DNA of 64,000 bases from Gigantopelta aegis (lineage: Eukaryota; Mollusca; Gastropoda; Neomphalida; Peltospiridae). This document shows positions 33,977 through 47,130 of this stretch, piece after piece; positions within the stretch are counted from its first letter, which is position 1; every line of letters starts with the position of its first letter. Made by a program: the position numbers and the translations under genes. The notes beneath the pieces were generated by a model. That model saw only the letters and a program-made list of their open reading frames with translations. It was not told where the DNA came from and ran no database searches. Where the stretch lies: positions 27,664,795-27,728,794 of the forward strand of contig NC_054704.1 in NCBI RefSeq assembly GCF_016097555.1. The letters run 5' to 3'.

Positions 33977-34019
<43 letters not shown>

Positions 34020-34217
34020 AGTAAGGGGGTACGGGGGGGAGGGGGGGGGGGGGGGGGGGGGGGTTAATATCACTGCGTGGGGGGGTAGGTAGGGGGGGGG
34101 GGGGGGGGGGTAGGGGGGGGTAGGGGCATAGCGGGGGGTGGGGGGGTGGGGGGGGGGGGGGTGGGGGGGGGGGCGGGGGGGGGGGGGGGGTAAGGGGGGA
34201 TCCATATAAACAGTGGT

Positions 34218-34308
<91 letters not shown>

Positions 34309-34600
34309 ATATTATTGCATGGTTTCTTGGCATAGCGGATCCATATAAACTGGTCGAGCGAGAGAGGGGGGGGGGGGGGGAGAGAGACAGACAGACAGAC
34401 AGAGACAGAAAGAAATTAGAGTGGAGACCCATGTCGCCACATGGTTTCTTGGCATAATGAATCCATGTAAACAGCGATCAAGAGAGACGACAGAAAGAGA
34501 CAGACAGACAGACATATACCAAAGCAAGCATACAAACAGATGGAGCAAGGGAGAACGAGAGATGCTGGGGGGATGGGGAGGGAGACAAAATACAAAAAGT
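33976..34600. repeat. Long GA and G-tract low-complexity block
   Basis: GA runs at about 33977-34006 and 34218-34305, and G-runs broken by single T, A or C between 34007 and 34198. A shorter G-run and GACAGACA runs follow to about 34515. Two half-related pieces (GGTTTCTTGGCATAGCGGATCC, GGTTTCTTGGCATAATGAATCC) show a larger degenerate repeat. Predicted Ser/Leu- or Pro-rich ORFs here are artefacts. Confidence 0.95.
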
Positions 34601-35239
34601 ATGAAAAGAGATGTGAGGATAAAGATCTTTATGGCGTCCTAATACTGGTATTGCTCTCAGCTTAATATAATGTTTAATTTCTCATTTTGATCAAATGTGA
34701 ACTGAACCTTATCTCTGTTAGGTTCGCTTGATCTTTTGGTAACAATCGACCCCGGGAGATTATTAACAGAACGTGACTGGGGCTAAGCTCGATGCCTGGC
34801 AAAGAGCATGGCCATTGTTTAGTCTTGCCGGACATGCACCATAAATCAATAGGCACACAAATCCAATCTTAAGTACCCATTCTGCCTTTGGCTATTGCAC
34901 TGGCGAAAATGTGCATTCATATTGGATGGCAAATTGTATCCGTTGATCGTGTTTGTCTTGGTCATATATTAGTTATATATGGAGTATCGCGATTTTAAAA
35001 GACAAGCATTGTTTTACTGTTTACAATTATATGGTACTTCTGACTATTTGTTTTACAGCTACTCAAATATAACTCAGACCAAATTATTATGCTTAATATG
35101 CTTTCAAGAATATCCTTTTTGATACATTCAATGTGTTTATGATGGTTTGCTGTTTGTTGGATAATGAACATTTTTGACATGACAGTGTAACGCACCCTAT
35201 CGTATTATGGTCGATTGTTTAGATACGTAATCGTATTGA
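34600..35239. other. Intergenic, no gene seen
   Basis: AT-rich, no recognised element. Confidence 0.5.
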
Positions 35240-35469
35240 CGTCCAGCCAGTGCACCACGACCGTGGTATGTACTACCCTGTCTGTGGGATGGTGCATATA
35301 AAAGTCCCTTGCAACTAATCGAAAAGAGTAGCCCATGAAGTGGCGACAGCGGGTTTCCTCTCTCAATATCTGTGTGGTCCTTAACCATATGTCTGACGCC
35401 ATACAACCGTAAATTAAATGTGTTGAGTGCGTCGTTAAATAAAACATTTCTTTCTTTTTCTTTCTTTCG
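35240..35469 (+). mobile_element. tRNA-derived SINE, ACGACGCACTCAACAC subfamily, head missing
   Basis: It starts at GTCCAGCCAGTGCACCACGA and ends GTTGAGTGCGTCGTTAAATA, then a TTTC-rich tail. Confidence 0.85.
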
Positions 35470-38439
35470 TATTGACGTTATGTTTTCTCTTGTTTCCTTC
35501 GTACATTTCAAGAACATTACATAATTCAACTTATAAGGCATGGTTGAAAGGACCTCTTAACTGATACTCTCATCACGATCATTTGAGTCGCTGTACTTGA
35601 AGGTATGTATTATTACCTTGTCTATGAATGGGTGTGTATACAATTTTTATAATGGTTGTGTCAAATATCCCTTTTAGTCGGTCGTCAACAGGAATTTAAT
35701 TTGGAATGAGACATTGTGTTATCAGTTTTGATTTTATTCACAGAGTTAAAGTGTTTAATTTATCTTGTAAATTAAATTCACCTTTCTGGTACATTGTGTT
35801 GCAATACTAGACTGTGCATCCTTATGTTAGTACCTATATATTGTTTTAGCATCGCCCCACCTCCAAAGAAACTCGCAATGTGAGTATTCTAAAGATTTTC
35901 TCCAAAACAAGCATTATTAGATAGTGTTGACAGTAACACAATCTGTGTGTACTATTGTTTCCTTTTCATGACTACAAGCTTACAAAGTTAAAACATAAAC
36001 ATCTGAAGCCGTCGTAAGCGGCTTACGACCGGTCTAGAAGCACCCTCATCATGAAAACACTCCGCGTGTCACCCATGTCGCGCATGTCGTTAACGTGAAC
36101 GCTATAAACATGGCTTATATACCCTGTGCGGACACCCAACAACTAACAGAATGTAAAATGTACCGTTACAAAGCATGTACATTTCCAAGTTCAAGGATGA
36201 CAGTTGTCTGGAAAAGCTAATGCTACAGCAGTTATTAATTGAATAAAACGTCATTCAATAAAATTATTTTATTTAATCTGATGCGAAGTCTGTAAGTATT
36301 GTATCCTAAGAACTTCGCCTATCAGAAATATTTGCATGGCCGAACACCGAGCAGTTTTGTGATGGCTATATAAAACAATAAGGTTCAAAAATGTCCATTT
36401 GGAGTCCTCAAGGATAGATCACCTGTTGTCCTAAGTGGCCGTTCAGAAGTATCAATATTTTCACTGGCGTACAAAAACATACTTTCGGGGCGGAAGGGTT
36501 TGGGGCATTATCAATGCAGGCTTTTAAAAACGAAAAAATTCATTAAAAAATAGTTTTTGCAAAATCTATCTGTTTTTGACGTACACATTTAGAAGTGGTA
36601 GAGTAATAACAACATAATAAGGGTACTCTTTGCTCACTTTGTAAAAACGAAAATGTTGGTATTTTGTGATCGGCCCCTAAGTGACTTTTAAGTATAAATG
36701 CTATAATTGATTGTGGGTATACACATGACACGAATTTCTACTTTACTGGAGTCGCTCACTTCCTCCCCTGTCCCGGACACTGATCGATCCGTGTGCTGTC
36801 ATCTGTACGTAATGGACCTAATCTGCCAGAAAGTCGTGTCATCGCAGAATCGTTCAGAAAAACACAAAACAAATATGGCTTACGGAAAACCTTCCAGAGC
36901 TATGACAGGACCATGTTGAAGCATATTACACATTATTTTGTATACATTATGCATACATGACCATAAGTTGTACAACTTAAATCACAGCAATTTAAATTTG
37001 GATGGTTGGTAAAACCGTTCAAACAGGATGTTGTGGTAATTGTTCCTGTACGTTATGCAATGATGAGCTTTCGTAGTGCTTTGATTAGCGACATCGAATG
37101 ACTTCAACGATGTCGGTGCTTTGCGACTGCTATATGAGTCTTTGAAAATGGTACCTTATTGATCCTATACACTTTGACAGTTGAATACACAATTAATCAG
37201 ACAGTAAGTTTGTCTCATTTGCCCTTTAAATACTAGTATTCCATGGATACATGTTAAACAGATAATACATAAACATAAAACATAATCTCGTTGGACACAT
37301 TAAAAGCACATTTATCACATTTTTCAAAATAATTTATGACAAAAAATGGGACATAAGAAATTATCATTGTTTTAATGTTATTTACTATTACTGTACTGTA
37401 AATATAATAGCCAAATTTTCTAAAACAAAGAAACAGATCTTGATGTTTATGTTTTGTGATGTATCTTGCCGGGTTTTACTGTTGTCATATTGACGTTGCT
37501 TGCATATTGACGTTGCTTGCATTTGCCATAGTATGACACCCAATAGCCGGTGTATAGTTCGTGCTGAGTTGTCGTTAAACATCTATTCTAATATTTTTTA
37601 TTCTGGCCGGGTTTTGACTGAATCTGCAGTCCCAAGTGAAGGTTAGATCTGCTAACGATGAGACAAGGCGCAAGGTCAATACAATTTGATTTCCTTCAAA
37701 CTGTTCCCATTCTCATTTCTTCATTCTGATGTTACCTATACATTAAAACCTGGTTTCCATAAAATCTATTGCACGTCGCCGACCGACGCAGACCATAGAA
37801 AATAGTTTTGGCAACACGTACATTCACAGACGTCTGTTTTGTACAGAACTATTTTATACAGGACGCAGATGTCTGGGCTCGTGCATATAAAACCTTTATA
37901 GTCCAAACTCAATATTTAATGACGTCACACTCATCAGTTTGTATGGCGTTGTCGTGCCATTAAAGTATCAGACTCAATTGGAGTCTTGAGTCTAGACTCT
38001 AAAAGTTTTATAAGCACCATGTCTGCTACTATTTTCCCATAAATATTTTCTTCTGTCTGCTTCGGGTAGCGATTTGCTACATATTTTATGGAAACCAAAC
38101 TTTAGGAGGAGTAGTCAGGTTGTATTCTAAACCGATATTTGCAGACGTTTACCGAAGACTAAGCTTCAGTGAGCAGTCGTGTACAGAGCAGGAAATCGTC
38201 CAATAAAAGCTGATTGAATTTTCAAATAAGGTTTGCATATTATAGCAGCACGCCCACCCCAGGCACATCGAGTGATTAGACTCAATCTCGCCTCTCTAAA
38301 CAGTTATTGACTAATGTGCCGTGTTATTGGGTCAGCATATGTGCTTGACCAGAGGCATGTGTCAGATCATGATTAGCTCAGTGATGGAGCTTTCGCTCTC
38401 GTCTGTCAATCCTTTTGAGAGGGAAGTAGATCAGAGAGA
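35470..38439. other. Intergenic, no gene supported
   Basis: AT-rich DNA. A 52-bp scrap at 37527-37578 (GACACCCAATAGCCGGTG..GTCGTTAAAC) belongs to the repeat family at 52344-52520, in reverse. Direct repeats of CATATTGACGTTGCTTG occur at about 37487-37520. Confidence 0.5.
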
Positions 38440-38636
<197 letters not shown>

Positions 38637-38662
38637 GAGTTCGCGGTAGAATGGATCCTCTT

Positions 38663-39035
38663 GTTTGGCGTATTGGGTTATTTCTATTTCCAACCAGTGC
38701 TATATCACTGACTTGCTCAGTAGTGCAATTTCCAGCAAATAATTTGACCGATATCCATCCTATCACATTCATTTAACGCTTAGCGAACGACGGCGGGCGC
38801 CCGACATCTTGAACTCGTTATAGTAGTATATCAAAGGCCATTGTGTGGTTGTTCCTCTACAGAAAAGTGCATAACAAAACTTGCTTGAAATTGAAAAAGA
38901 ATATTTTTCTGCGGAACAGGATTTTTATTCTGACTCTTGAATCGCCTTTCAAAATAGTTATTACTATGCTTGACATCAAATAGATGCTGATTAGAGAAGG
39001 TTATTGTGTTTCTTTAAGTAAACATACTCTTTCCT
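38663..39035 (+). mobile_element. Old, diverged tRNA-derived SINE
   Basis: Traces in order: TTGGGTTATTTCTATTTCCAACCAGTG, AGTATATCAAAGGCCATTGT, CTATGCTTGACATCAAATAG and GTGTTTCTTTAAGTAAACA. Much more diverged than the other copies, with an insert in the middle. Confidence 0.5.
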
Positions 39036-39600
39036 TTGCCTTTGTGTGAGGATTAGTAGCTTCCCCGTGCGAACACGACTTGAGATAAATCTACTCATAT
39101 ATCTAGGGAATTTCTATTTAGATGTTTTAGATTAGGTTTAAAATGGAAGGCATCGTGAGTACGTCTATTTCATTGAACGAAATTACCAATTTTAAATAGC
39201 CTTAAGGTTAAGTTAGACTACAATAATAAACCGTGCATATGAATTGTGTAAATTATGTGATGTTCCGTTGACCAACGTCGCTACGTCTTGTCACTTGCCA
39301 CCCCCTATCATTCACATCATTGTAAGACATAAAATATATTTTCTATTCTTCTTTTCTCTGAATTTGTATTTTGTACAGTCTAGCCTTTACGATAACTTAA
39401 TTCCTTCACGGATGTTAGTCTCTGTGTATTTATAGATATATAGGCATACACGGTGTTTACGTTTGACCATGGTCAGATATATACACTGACGTTTTCTTTA
39501 ATTTTACAATAATTTATATGCCAGATCCTTGTTTGACACTCAATGTCGATGTTTTTACATTCGTGCTGGACTGTCCTTGAACATCTAAACATGATCGAAG

Positions 39601-39800
39601 GACGTTAAGAACAAGCTATTGTAGCGCACGCCTGTCTTGGGCGCAAGCTCTGGTGTGGGCCAGTTCCTTCGTCCAAGACAGGAGGCACATCTAAACATTT
39701 AACTTGCACGTTCAACGCAAGCTTTTATAGCGCACGCCTGTCTTGGACAACAGTTCTGACTTGTGCCAGCTCCTTCGCCCAAGACAGGAGGAAGGTTGGG
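39601..39800 (+). repeat. Two copies of a short hairpin repeat (CCTGTCTTGG..CCAAGACAGG)
   Basis: Each copy has GTAGCGCACGCCTGTCTTGG or a close form, a spacer of about 32 nt, and the inverse arm. Arms are at 39631-39640 with 39673-39682, and at 39737-39746 with 39779-39788. The same family is at 46176-46227 with CCTGTCCTGG arms. Confidence 0.75.
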
Positions 39801-42800
39801 GAGGAAAACGGGAGAGGCTCGCACACTCAAACCGGCAAGCGCAAGGGAGAGCAGGCAGTCTGATCCGGGCACCAGAAGAGTACACGAGGGATCTAAACAT
39901 CAAGCTTTCTTTGCCTTAAACCTGCATTCATGCTCCGCGCAATTAACTACTGAACCACCCAACAGTTTCTATGATAGAGACTAAAAACGCACCAAACACT
40001 GGGCTGCATTCAGCGAGACCAAGCATAAAAAATGTCTGCTAGACTGGTTTATGCGCTTCACGGTAAACCAAATGGCCATGTCGGGAAACAATCAAATAGT
40101 TCGAAAACATTAGCGAAACGGTAGCTGGCTGAACTCGGGGCAAATAACCACAAACGACAAGAACCTCTTGTCGTTAGAGATGAAGATACTTAGTTAGGTG
40201 GCAAAATAATCTGAAAGATAATACGACGATTTCAGAAGTAAAATGAAAATGATATTACTTAGAGGAGATTTAAAACAAATAAGCAAAGGAAAAACAAAAG
40301 CTATTTTAGTTTTAATAACTAATGCTACTGTACTGATATAAGAAAGAAACTGTGAGATTAGAAAAGTATGCCCAAACGTGTCCTAAGCAGACCCCTGAGC
40401 ATAGAAAGTGGCCTCATAAAATAGTTGCTGATTGACATGATTAGACTAAAATTAGATGAAATAGGGATTATTAAAAAATGCCTGCTTAAAAGATTTAAAC
40501 GTTTGAATAGGTTTGACTTAAAACGTACATTTATTTTTACGTTTGCATGGCTTTGTTAGTTTGGAAAATAATTACAAAGTTTACAGGAATATCTCCTAAT
40601 CAATGGGTTTTTTTCGTAGACTTAATATTTTTTGACTATGTTATGTAAATAATATATAACTGTTGACAAACTGAGTTACTCAATTAGCATTTCCATCAAG
40701 AATAGTTTTTATGCTGACTTGATTGATCTAAACCAAAAAGGAACATTGTTTTTTGGAAGAAAAAAAAACCACACAAGAAAAACAAATTTCAATAACAGAT
40801 TTGAATCATAATTTTAAACCACGTAAACAAAATGTTTTGTAGTGAAATGGAAGCAGCCGTCGAATCTCATCTGGCTGGTCAAATGCTTGGAGGGTCGTAA
40901 TAAGGCACTTGGTGATTGGTGCCCGATACTTGTCTCTGAAGCATCAATCCACGTGTTTCCAGTGTCTAATCGATGACAGAGCTCAGACCGAGAAACTGAC
41001 ACCGGTGTGCAATTGACAAGGCGTAATTGTCGGGTCAAAGACAAAATGTGTCTAATCTGAGGAATTACAAGAGATCGATTCCACTGAATGAATTGAAACC
41101 CAATTTGATATCGAAGAGACACGGACGCTTTACCGGCACTCTTTGATATCACAAACGAAGATTTGATAGAATTGATTCTTTTAATTGTCTTCAACGTGAA
41201 AGGTCCATGTCAGCCGTTACAGACGTAAAATGATTTTCTTTGTTCTAAAACATACATAGTTGTTTGTCGTTATTTTAAAGGTTTGATGTCCAATAAAAGA
41301 AAGAAATGTGCGTTTAGAGACTCTAGAATAGCAATAGCATATTGATCCTTCAACAGCTGTTAAATGCTTAGTACGTTGTTCTTGTGACACTTGGTTCTGA
41401 ATGAGAAAACGGAACAGATGAGCCATAATGAACACTGGGACTGATTCAGTGGCGTAGTGGTCCCAAGCCAGCAGGTGCTAGGTTTGACTCTCAGCCTGGG
41501 GCCATTTCTTCAACCGTTAGTTAGCTTAATCAGTGGTCAACATACATTTTCAAAGCCATGAACTGAATCAATACAAATAATAATTAAATCTAAAGTTTAT
41601 TTTGTATTTGTGCAATAATAATTGAAAGGAGAATATTAGACTAACCCAGGTTTAATTGAACTATATTTTGAACAACTGTTCCCAGAGTTTAAACATCTCA
41701 ATGAGGATGCGTTAGGCCAATACACTGACTTCTCTAACAACTACCCAGCATCTCCTGCCCTGGGCATACAGCCCAGATACTTGGCATGTATGTCAAGAAC
41801 AATGTGTTTTATTCCTAAACGGATAGAAGCAAGAAAATACATTAAAAATCAAATAAAACATTTTAGTCTAGTAAACGTTCGATATGCTGAAGTGGAATGT
41901 CTCTCAGTTTCTAGAATAAGAGTCACAATAACGTTACGTAAATACGTCATAGTCGCTCATTAAACTGCTGTGAAATCATTTATCGTGGTTTTGCTAAGAA
42001 ACGTAATTTCATTGAGAACTTAAATAGGTTAAATAGGTAGTATCATACATTTGTATTATCATTATGTATACATGTATTATAGTTTCGTTGTGTTCTTAAA
42101 TTAATTGACTTCACTAGTCCACGAATTTCACAAAACTTAGGGTACCCTGAACATAAACGTGATTTCAAAGTACGTACTGAGGTGCCATTGGCGTAGAATC
42201 CTTTTTCAGTCTCAATGCGTGAACAAAGTATACCACTGTAAATGTTATCAAAAAGTTGATTATGATTCTGGTATGAACCACTGGTCTTTCTAACATGCAT
42301 CCATTTCAGACCCATTTGTACCAACAAAAGCATCTCCACAACCTATTACTCTGGCAAACATGAACTTGCAATTTGTGAATACAATGTGACCGACTTGGAT
42401 CGCTGTCTCGTGGAAGTCTAATTCGACCGGTGAACCGTGTTATTCTGCTTTAATCATAACCAGGACCCTTGCAAGTGCTCCGTGAATAATGCGTCTCATA
42501 TTGAAATTCAATAAATGTCTCGTTAAATTCTTTTTGATTGGACTCGTAAAAGTCGGAAATTTACTTGAAGCACGTACGTTGTGAAAATGTTTGATCTGTA
42601 GACTTCTATAGCCTCCCATTAGGTCATGTTCCGTCAGTAAATGATATTTTTAGGATCAATGAAAAATAGATGTTCTCGGATGGAAATTGCTAAGGATCTT
42701 TCAACAAATCTCATTTACTTTGAAAAAAAAGCATATACAATTTTCTCCATTTCGATTTCTTAAACTAATTTGCTCGAGATGCTTTATATAATTACAGTAA

Positions 42801-43490
42801 TTCACTTATTATAACCTTAACTGTCTCTGTATATAAAGGAGTAATAAATTAAACATACCGCGTAAAAAGTAAACCATTTTTGTGGGCAGACAGTCCAGAA
42901 TCTGTTATGTGACAAGGGCATGCGTGCTTGAATCTTAATTAGCCATAAACATGGGTGAAGAAAAACATTAAAAGTATACATACTCAAGTTTTTGGACGTC
43001 ACAATTATATTACGGACACTTGTAATTGCTATTTAAAAACTCAATACATGTATATTAATTTAATTTCGGTTATGTATAGATAGATATAAATAATATTACT
43101 TGTAGATTTTTTTAGCGGATTGGTTTTTTTTAATGATCATTTAAACAAAAGTATCGGTTTTTGTTACCCTAACAAATGAAGTCCTATTCTGTCAACCAAT
43201 GACATATACACCCTAGACTATTTCTCATACCACCTAAATGTATTTTCCCACAGGAAATAAACGTAATATCCTGCTAATACTTATACCAAGGAGGTTTTGA
43301 TTTATCACAGTCTGGCATTGATCGTGTTTGTTTAATGTGAAAATAATTAGAAAACGACATCTAATTAATAACGAGGCGAGTCTCGGGAAGCCATCTTTAA
43401 TGAGTTGACTGCGGGGTCCTCCTGACGTCCATCATACAGCAGCAGGTGGTCTCCCTTGCAGCGATCTCCTGTCACTGAAACTGCTTATGG
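39801..43490. other. Intergenic, no gene supported
   Basis: A tRNA-like piece (about 41444-41508, GTGGCGTAGTGGTCCCAAGC with GGTTTGACTCTC) is probably a SINE head. A 126-residue minus-strand frame at 40814-41194 has no recognisable motif (see rejected items). Confidence 0.5.
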
Positions 43491-43635
43491 CCAGAGATGA
43501 TTAACTTTCACGTGACAACACAAATGCATTGTCATCTGTTTTCTTGTTTAGCTGTCTTTCTCTTCTCTCAATTTAATTCAGATGTTCCCATCTCTTTTAT
43601 CCTCCATCCCTTTCTGTCTGTTTGCATCTGTCTCC

Positions 43636-43816
<181 letters not shown>

Positions 43817-43842
43817 CCTACTCCTTACACCTATCTATTGAG

Positions 43843-43940
43843 TCGTTAAACTCGCTCTGGGTGGGAGCTGGTACCGGGATGCGAGACCACTACCTACTAG
43901 CATTAAGTCCGATGGCAGTCTACTCCACCGAGAACCAGCT
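43843..43940 (-). mobile_element. Second SINE family, head fragment
   Basis: On the minus strand: GGTTCTCGGTGGAGTAGACT, CCATCGGACTTAATGCTAGT, GGTAGTGGTCTCGCATCCCG, then ACCCAGAGCGAGTTTAACGA. Confidence 0.65.
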
Positions 43941-44676
43941 ATAATTACTTAAAAGCCATATTTTACTGTATTTTTAAATGATATACAGTGACATTGTATA
44001 TAGAGAATTTTGAAGATGAACTACAAAGATAAAGAAATTGATGGTAAACTGTGCCATTCATTTTGTGTTGTGGTTTCAGAGATGAGTTTGGTTTTTGGGG
44101 GGTTTTTGTAATTGATAATATTCTGAATTGCTCGGAGTTCGAGTGGTTGGATGGAAATTAAATGGAAGTTAGTTCTAGCTTTTAATCCTTCCTCTCGAGA
44201 TGGTATTAGAGGAGAGTGCAGCAAGAGTTCAAAGGTCGGATATGATAGTCTCGATCACGAAGAACCGTGTGTTCTCTTAAAGCTACATGTTTCATTTTAA
44301 TTAGTTGATCGTTTTGCTCTGGCTGTACTGGAATTTGATAACCGTTCGATTTCTTCAATATGAGTTTATCTGTAATTACCCTCCTTATTCCGAATGATAC
44401 GTTTAATAACGAAACTATGTTTAGAATTGCAGCATACGTGCATAAGTAAAATTATATTTTTGTGGTAGTCTAATTAAGAAAGCCGTTATATAAGGTAATA
44501 TACCGTAAATTTTCTTTAAATATCTGGCGATTATTGCTTGCACTGACATAATGTAATATATTACTAGACTTGAAAGAAGATGTAATTTTTTGTCATTATT
44601 TATAGTTGTTTGTAAACAAATGAAACAAAATATATACCTATGAAACGTTTTTTTTTATTATCAACATTTACATAAT
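43941..44676. other. Intergenic, nothing recognised
   Basis: AT-rich, no supported exon. Confidence 0.5.
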
Positions 44677-45170
44677 GGCCCTGTCACACTGTAGCGTATC
44701 GTACTAGTGTATGTCAGCGTATGAAAAATTTCACTCATACGCTGGTATACGCTGACATACGCTAGGGGTACGTTAGGCATAGGTTGTATACGTTTGAAGC
44801 ACGGTGGCATACGGCGAGATAGAAAATTATTTTTAAGATGTTTAAAAATTTTGTGCGTACTCCGACGTATGGTTTATACGCTAGGCATACGTTAGGCAGA
44901 CGCTGAATACGCTAGAGGTACGCTAGAGGTACGTGACTCCTAGGTCGAGTACGCTGACATGAAGGTGTACCGTATAGCTAGCGTATTGATAGCGCATTGA
45001 TAGCGCATGAGTAACGTATTTCTAACGTATGTCTGACGTATCTGCAACGTATACGCTAGCCATACGCAGAGTACGCTGGCCATACGCTGGTCACACGCTG
45101 ACATACGCTGGTCATACGCTGTCATACGCTAGCCATACGCAGGAAAACCGTAAATGTGGCCAGCGTGAGG
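44677..45170. mobile_element. Foldback element built of CATACGCT motifs
   Basis: The block begins GGCCCTGTCACACTGTAGCG and ends GTAAATGTGGCCAGCGTGAG. AGCGTATG occurs mainly on the left and the inverse CATACGCT many times on both sides (CATACGCTGGTCATACGCTG near the right end), so the arms can fold on each other. It has no ORF. It is likely a non-autonomous DNA element with internal short tandem units. Confidence 0.6.
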
Positions 45171-45285
45171 AATCTGGTCATCACCATGGTAAAACAAACG
45201 AACCCTGTATCCATCTTTACATTACAGAAACGAAACCGTTAACATATTGTAAATTAATTCGTCTTTAAATATTGACACTTCAAAG

Positions 45286-45594
45286 TAGTGGATTTAGCTC
45301 AGTCTTAGGATCGAATGACCTCATTGTACCCATTGTAATCGGAGTTTGTTCCGTCCCAGTCAGTGCCCCACTACTGGTGTATGAAGTGCCGTGGTATATG
45401 TTGTCCAATCGGTGGGAAAGTGCATATAAAAGATCCTTAAATGGCTTTCTGGGGTGCGCTACAACAGCTTGTTCTGAATGTGCACGTTAAATTTTTTGAA
45501 GACCACGTGTCAAAATTACTGAATGTGTGACATCTAATAGTCGACTATTAATAAACCAATGTTTTTAGTGCTGTTGTTAAAAAAGACAACTTTT
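45286..45594 (+). mobile_element. tRNA-derived SINE with hairpin-repeat piece inside
   Basis: The head has GGATTTAGCTCAGTCTTAGGATCG, the body GTGCATATAAAAGATCC, and the end TTGTTAAAAAAGACAAC. At 45450-45488 the body is replaced by GGGTGCGCTACAACAGCTTG..GTGCACGTTAA, the flank of the hairpin repeat also at 46228-46265. Confidence 0.7.
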
Positions 45595-46167
45595 AACATT
45601 GACATTACGTAATATATGTCCTTGATTTGTTTTTAAGTTCGTAACAGTGGGTAACAACAATAAGACACGGACAAGTTCCTGTAAAATGAAACAGACTGGT
45701 TGATGTTTCGAATTCGGAAATAGATGGCGCTGTTCATAATTCGGTGCACGTGCGGTTTTATGGTGTCATCAATGCCGTAGGTGTTCCTCACATAATCCCT
45801 GAACATGAGAGTGAAATCCTTTGATGACTTGTTTATGAACGCTTTGTTACGTTTCGGAGAAAGAGCCTCTCAGTGCGTCCTCCGTTTACGACACCCCAGG
45901 ACGTGTCGTTCACACATCATGTGTTTTAACACCCAGTGAGAAATGTTTTATCGCTGGAGTCGTTTCTTTGAATCGACACATTGTCTCGCTCTTGGGCGTT
46001 TATGACGAGACAATCCTTTGATTATTATTACCTGGATTACTCCCATGGTCTCACTTAATGGGGCCGTCTTAGATTTTTTATATTGCTTAGTTTATATTTC
46101 AATAAATGTTTCACGTCTGTGATTATATATACTTTTTTAATTTCATATCTTCGTAGTGGGTTTCACT

Positions 46168-46268
46168 GCGGGTTTCCTGTCCTGGACAGAGGAGCCGGCC
46201 GAGGCCGGCACCTGTGCCCAGGACAGGCGTGCGCTACAACAGCTTGTTCTGAATGTGCACGTTAAACA
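46168..46268 (-). repeat. GC-rich hairpin repeat
   Basis: Arms CCTGTCCTGG (46176-46185) and CCAGGACAGG (46218-46227) enclose a second near-palindrome, GCCGGCCGAGGCCGGC. The flank GCGCTACAACAGCTTGTTCT is shared with 45457-45476 and, inverted, with 39610-39627. Confidence 0.75.
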
Positions 46269-46527
46269 CTCTGACCTGATCTGTCTGTGGGTTCGTGTAA
46301 TTTTTTGGTGGGGTGGGTGGAGTGGTAGAGGGTGATGTGCACGTATGTTCCTAATATCACACTAACAGAGCTAATTATTGTTATACGTGGATGCTATGGC
46401 TGCAATATTTATTGAATGGTGTTGGCACGTAACAAAAATCCAAACATTTTTTCTGTTTGAAGGATGTTGATTAACTAAATTAAAATATATCAAATGGTAA
46501 AGATAAAGATATAATACATGTTACATT

Positions 46528-47130
46528 ATATGATATGATAGTACATGGTATGTTATATGATATGATAATACATGGCATGGCATGGCACGATACGACAACG
46601 ATACATGATATGATATATGATATCCCGACACGACAAGACATGGCATGATATGTGATATGAAATGATATGAGATATAAACAGTAAACTCTAAGTCGTTGGT
46701 GCCAACTAGCACGTTTGAAATATCGTTATATTCTAGATAATCAAGCATTATGTGTTTTGTGGAAAAGAGTCAAACAAACTAAAAAGACATCACATCTTGA
46801 TCCCTTCGTTGTGGGATTTTTTATGATGTGTTAGATGGTACAAAAATCAGTTTAACATATTACATATCCTTTACGTGTGGGTGAACTACACGGTACACAA
46901 AAAGCCGTGCTATTTGTTTTTACTTTTGTTGCTTCATCTTTTTGTTACGTGACAACATCATTCAATGAATATTGCAGCCACTACCCATGTAATGTACGCT
47001 TTGCTATTGTGGCATGACATGGCTTATTGTGGCGTGACGTAGCCTGGCGAGGCGTGACGTAGCCTGGTATGGCGTGGCGTAGCCTGGTGTGGCGGGACCA
47101 GGCCTGAAACGATACGGTATGATACGACAT
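46528..47130. repeat. Degenerate ATGATATGATA and GGCGTGACGTAGCCTG minisatellites
   Basis: 46528-46675 is made of imperfect GATATGATA and CATGGCATGG steps. 46995-47095 has five or so imperfect units of about 19 bp (TGGCGTGACGTAGCCTGG). The stretch between them shows nothing. Confidence 0.75.

Noticed and set aside
33915..34548. Pro-, Ser/Leu- and Gly-rich ORFs
   Set aside because: Translations of G-run and GA microsatellites; same for the CT/GA tracts at 38321-38776, 43497-43944 and 61691-61891.
36707..36919. 70-residue frame on the plus strand
   Set aside because: No acceptor or donor in the right place and no motif.
40814..41194. 126-residue ATG-started frame on the minus strand
   Set aside because: No recognisable motif, no splice or promoter context and no second copy. 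Chance is possible at this length, though the base composition is a little less AT-rich than around it.
41444..41508. tRNA-like sequence with A- and B-box resemblance
   Set aside because: The acceptor stem does not close; it is best seen as a SINE head, like 18353-18432 and 52083-52120.
45029..45268. 79-residue frame with repeated SYAGHTL-like steps
   Set aside because: Produced by the tandem CATACGCT units of the foldback element.
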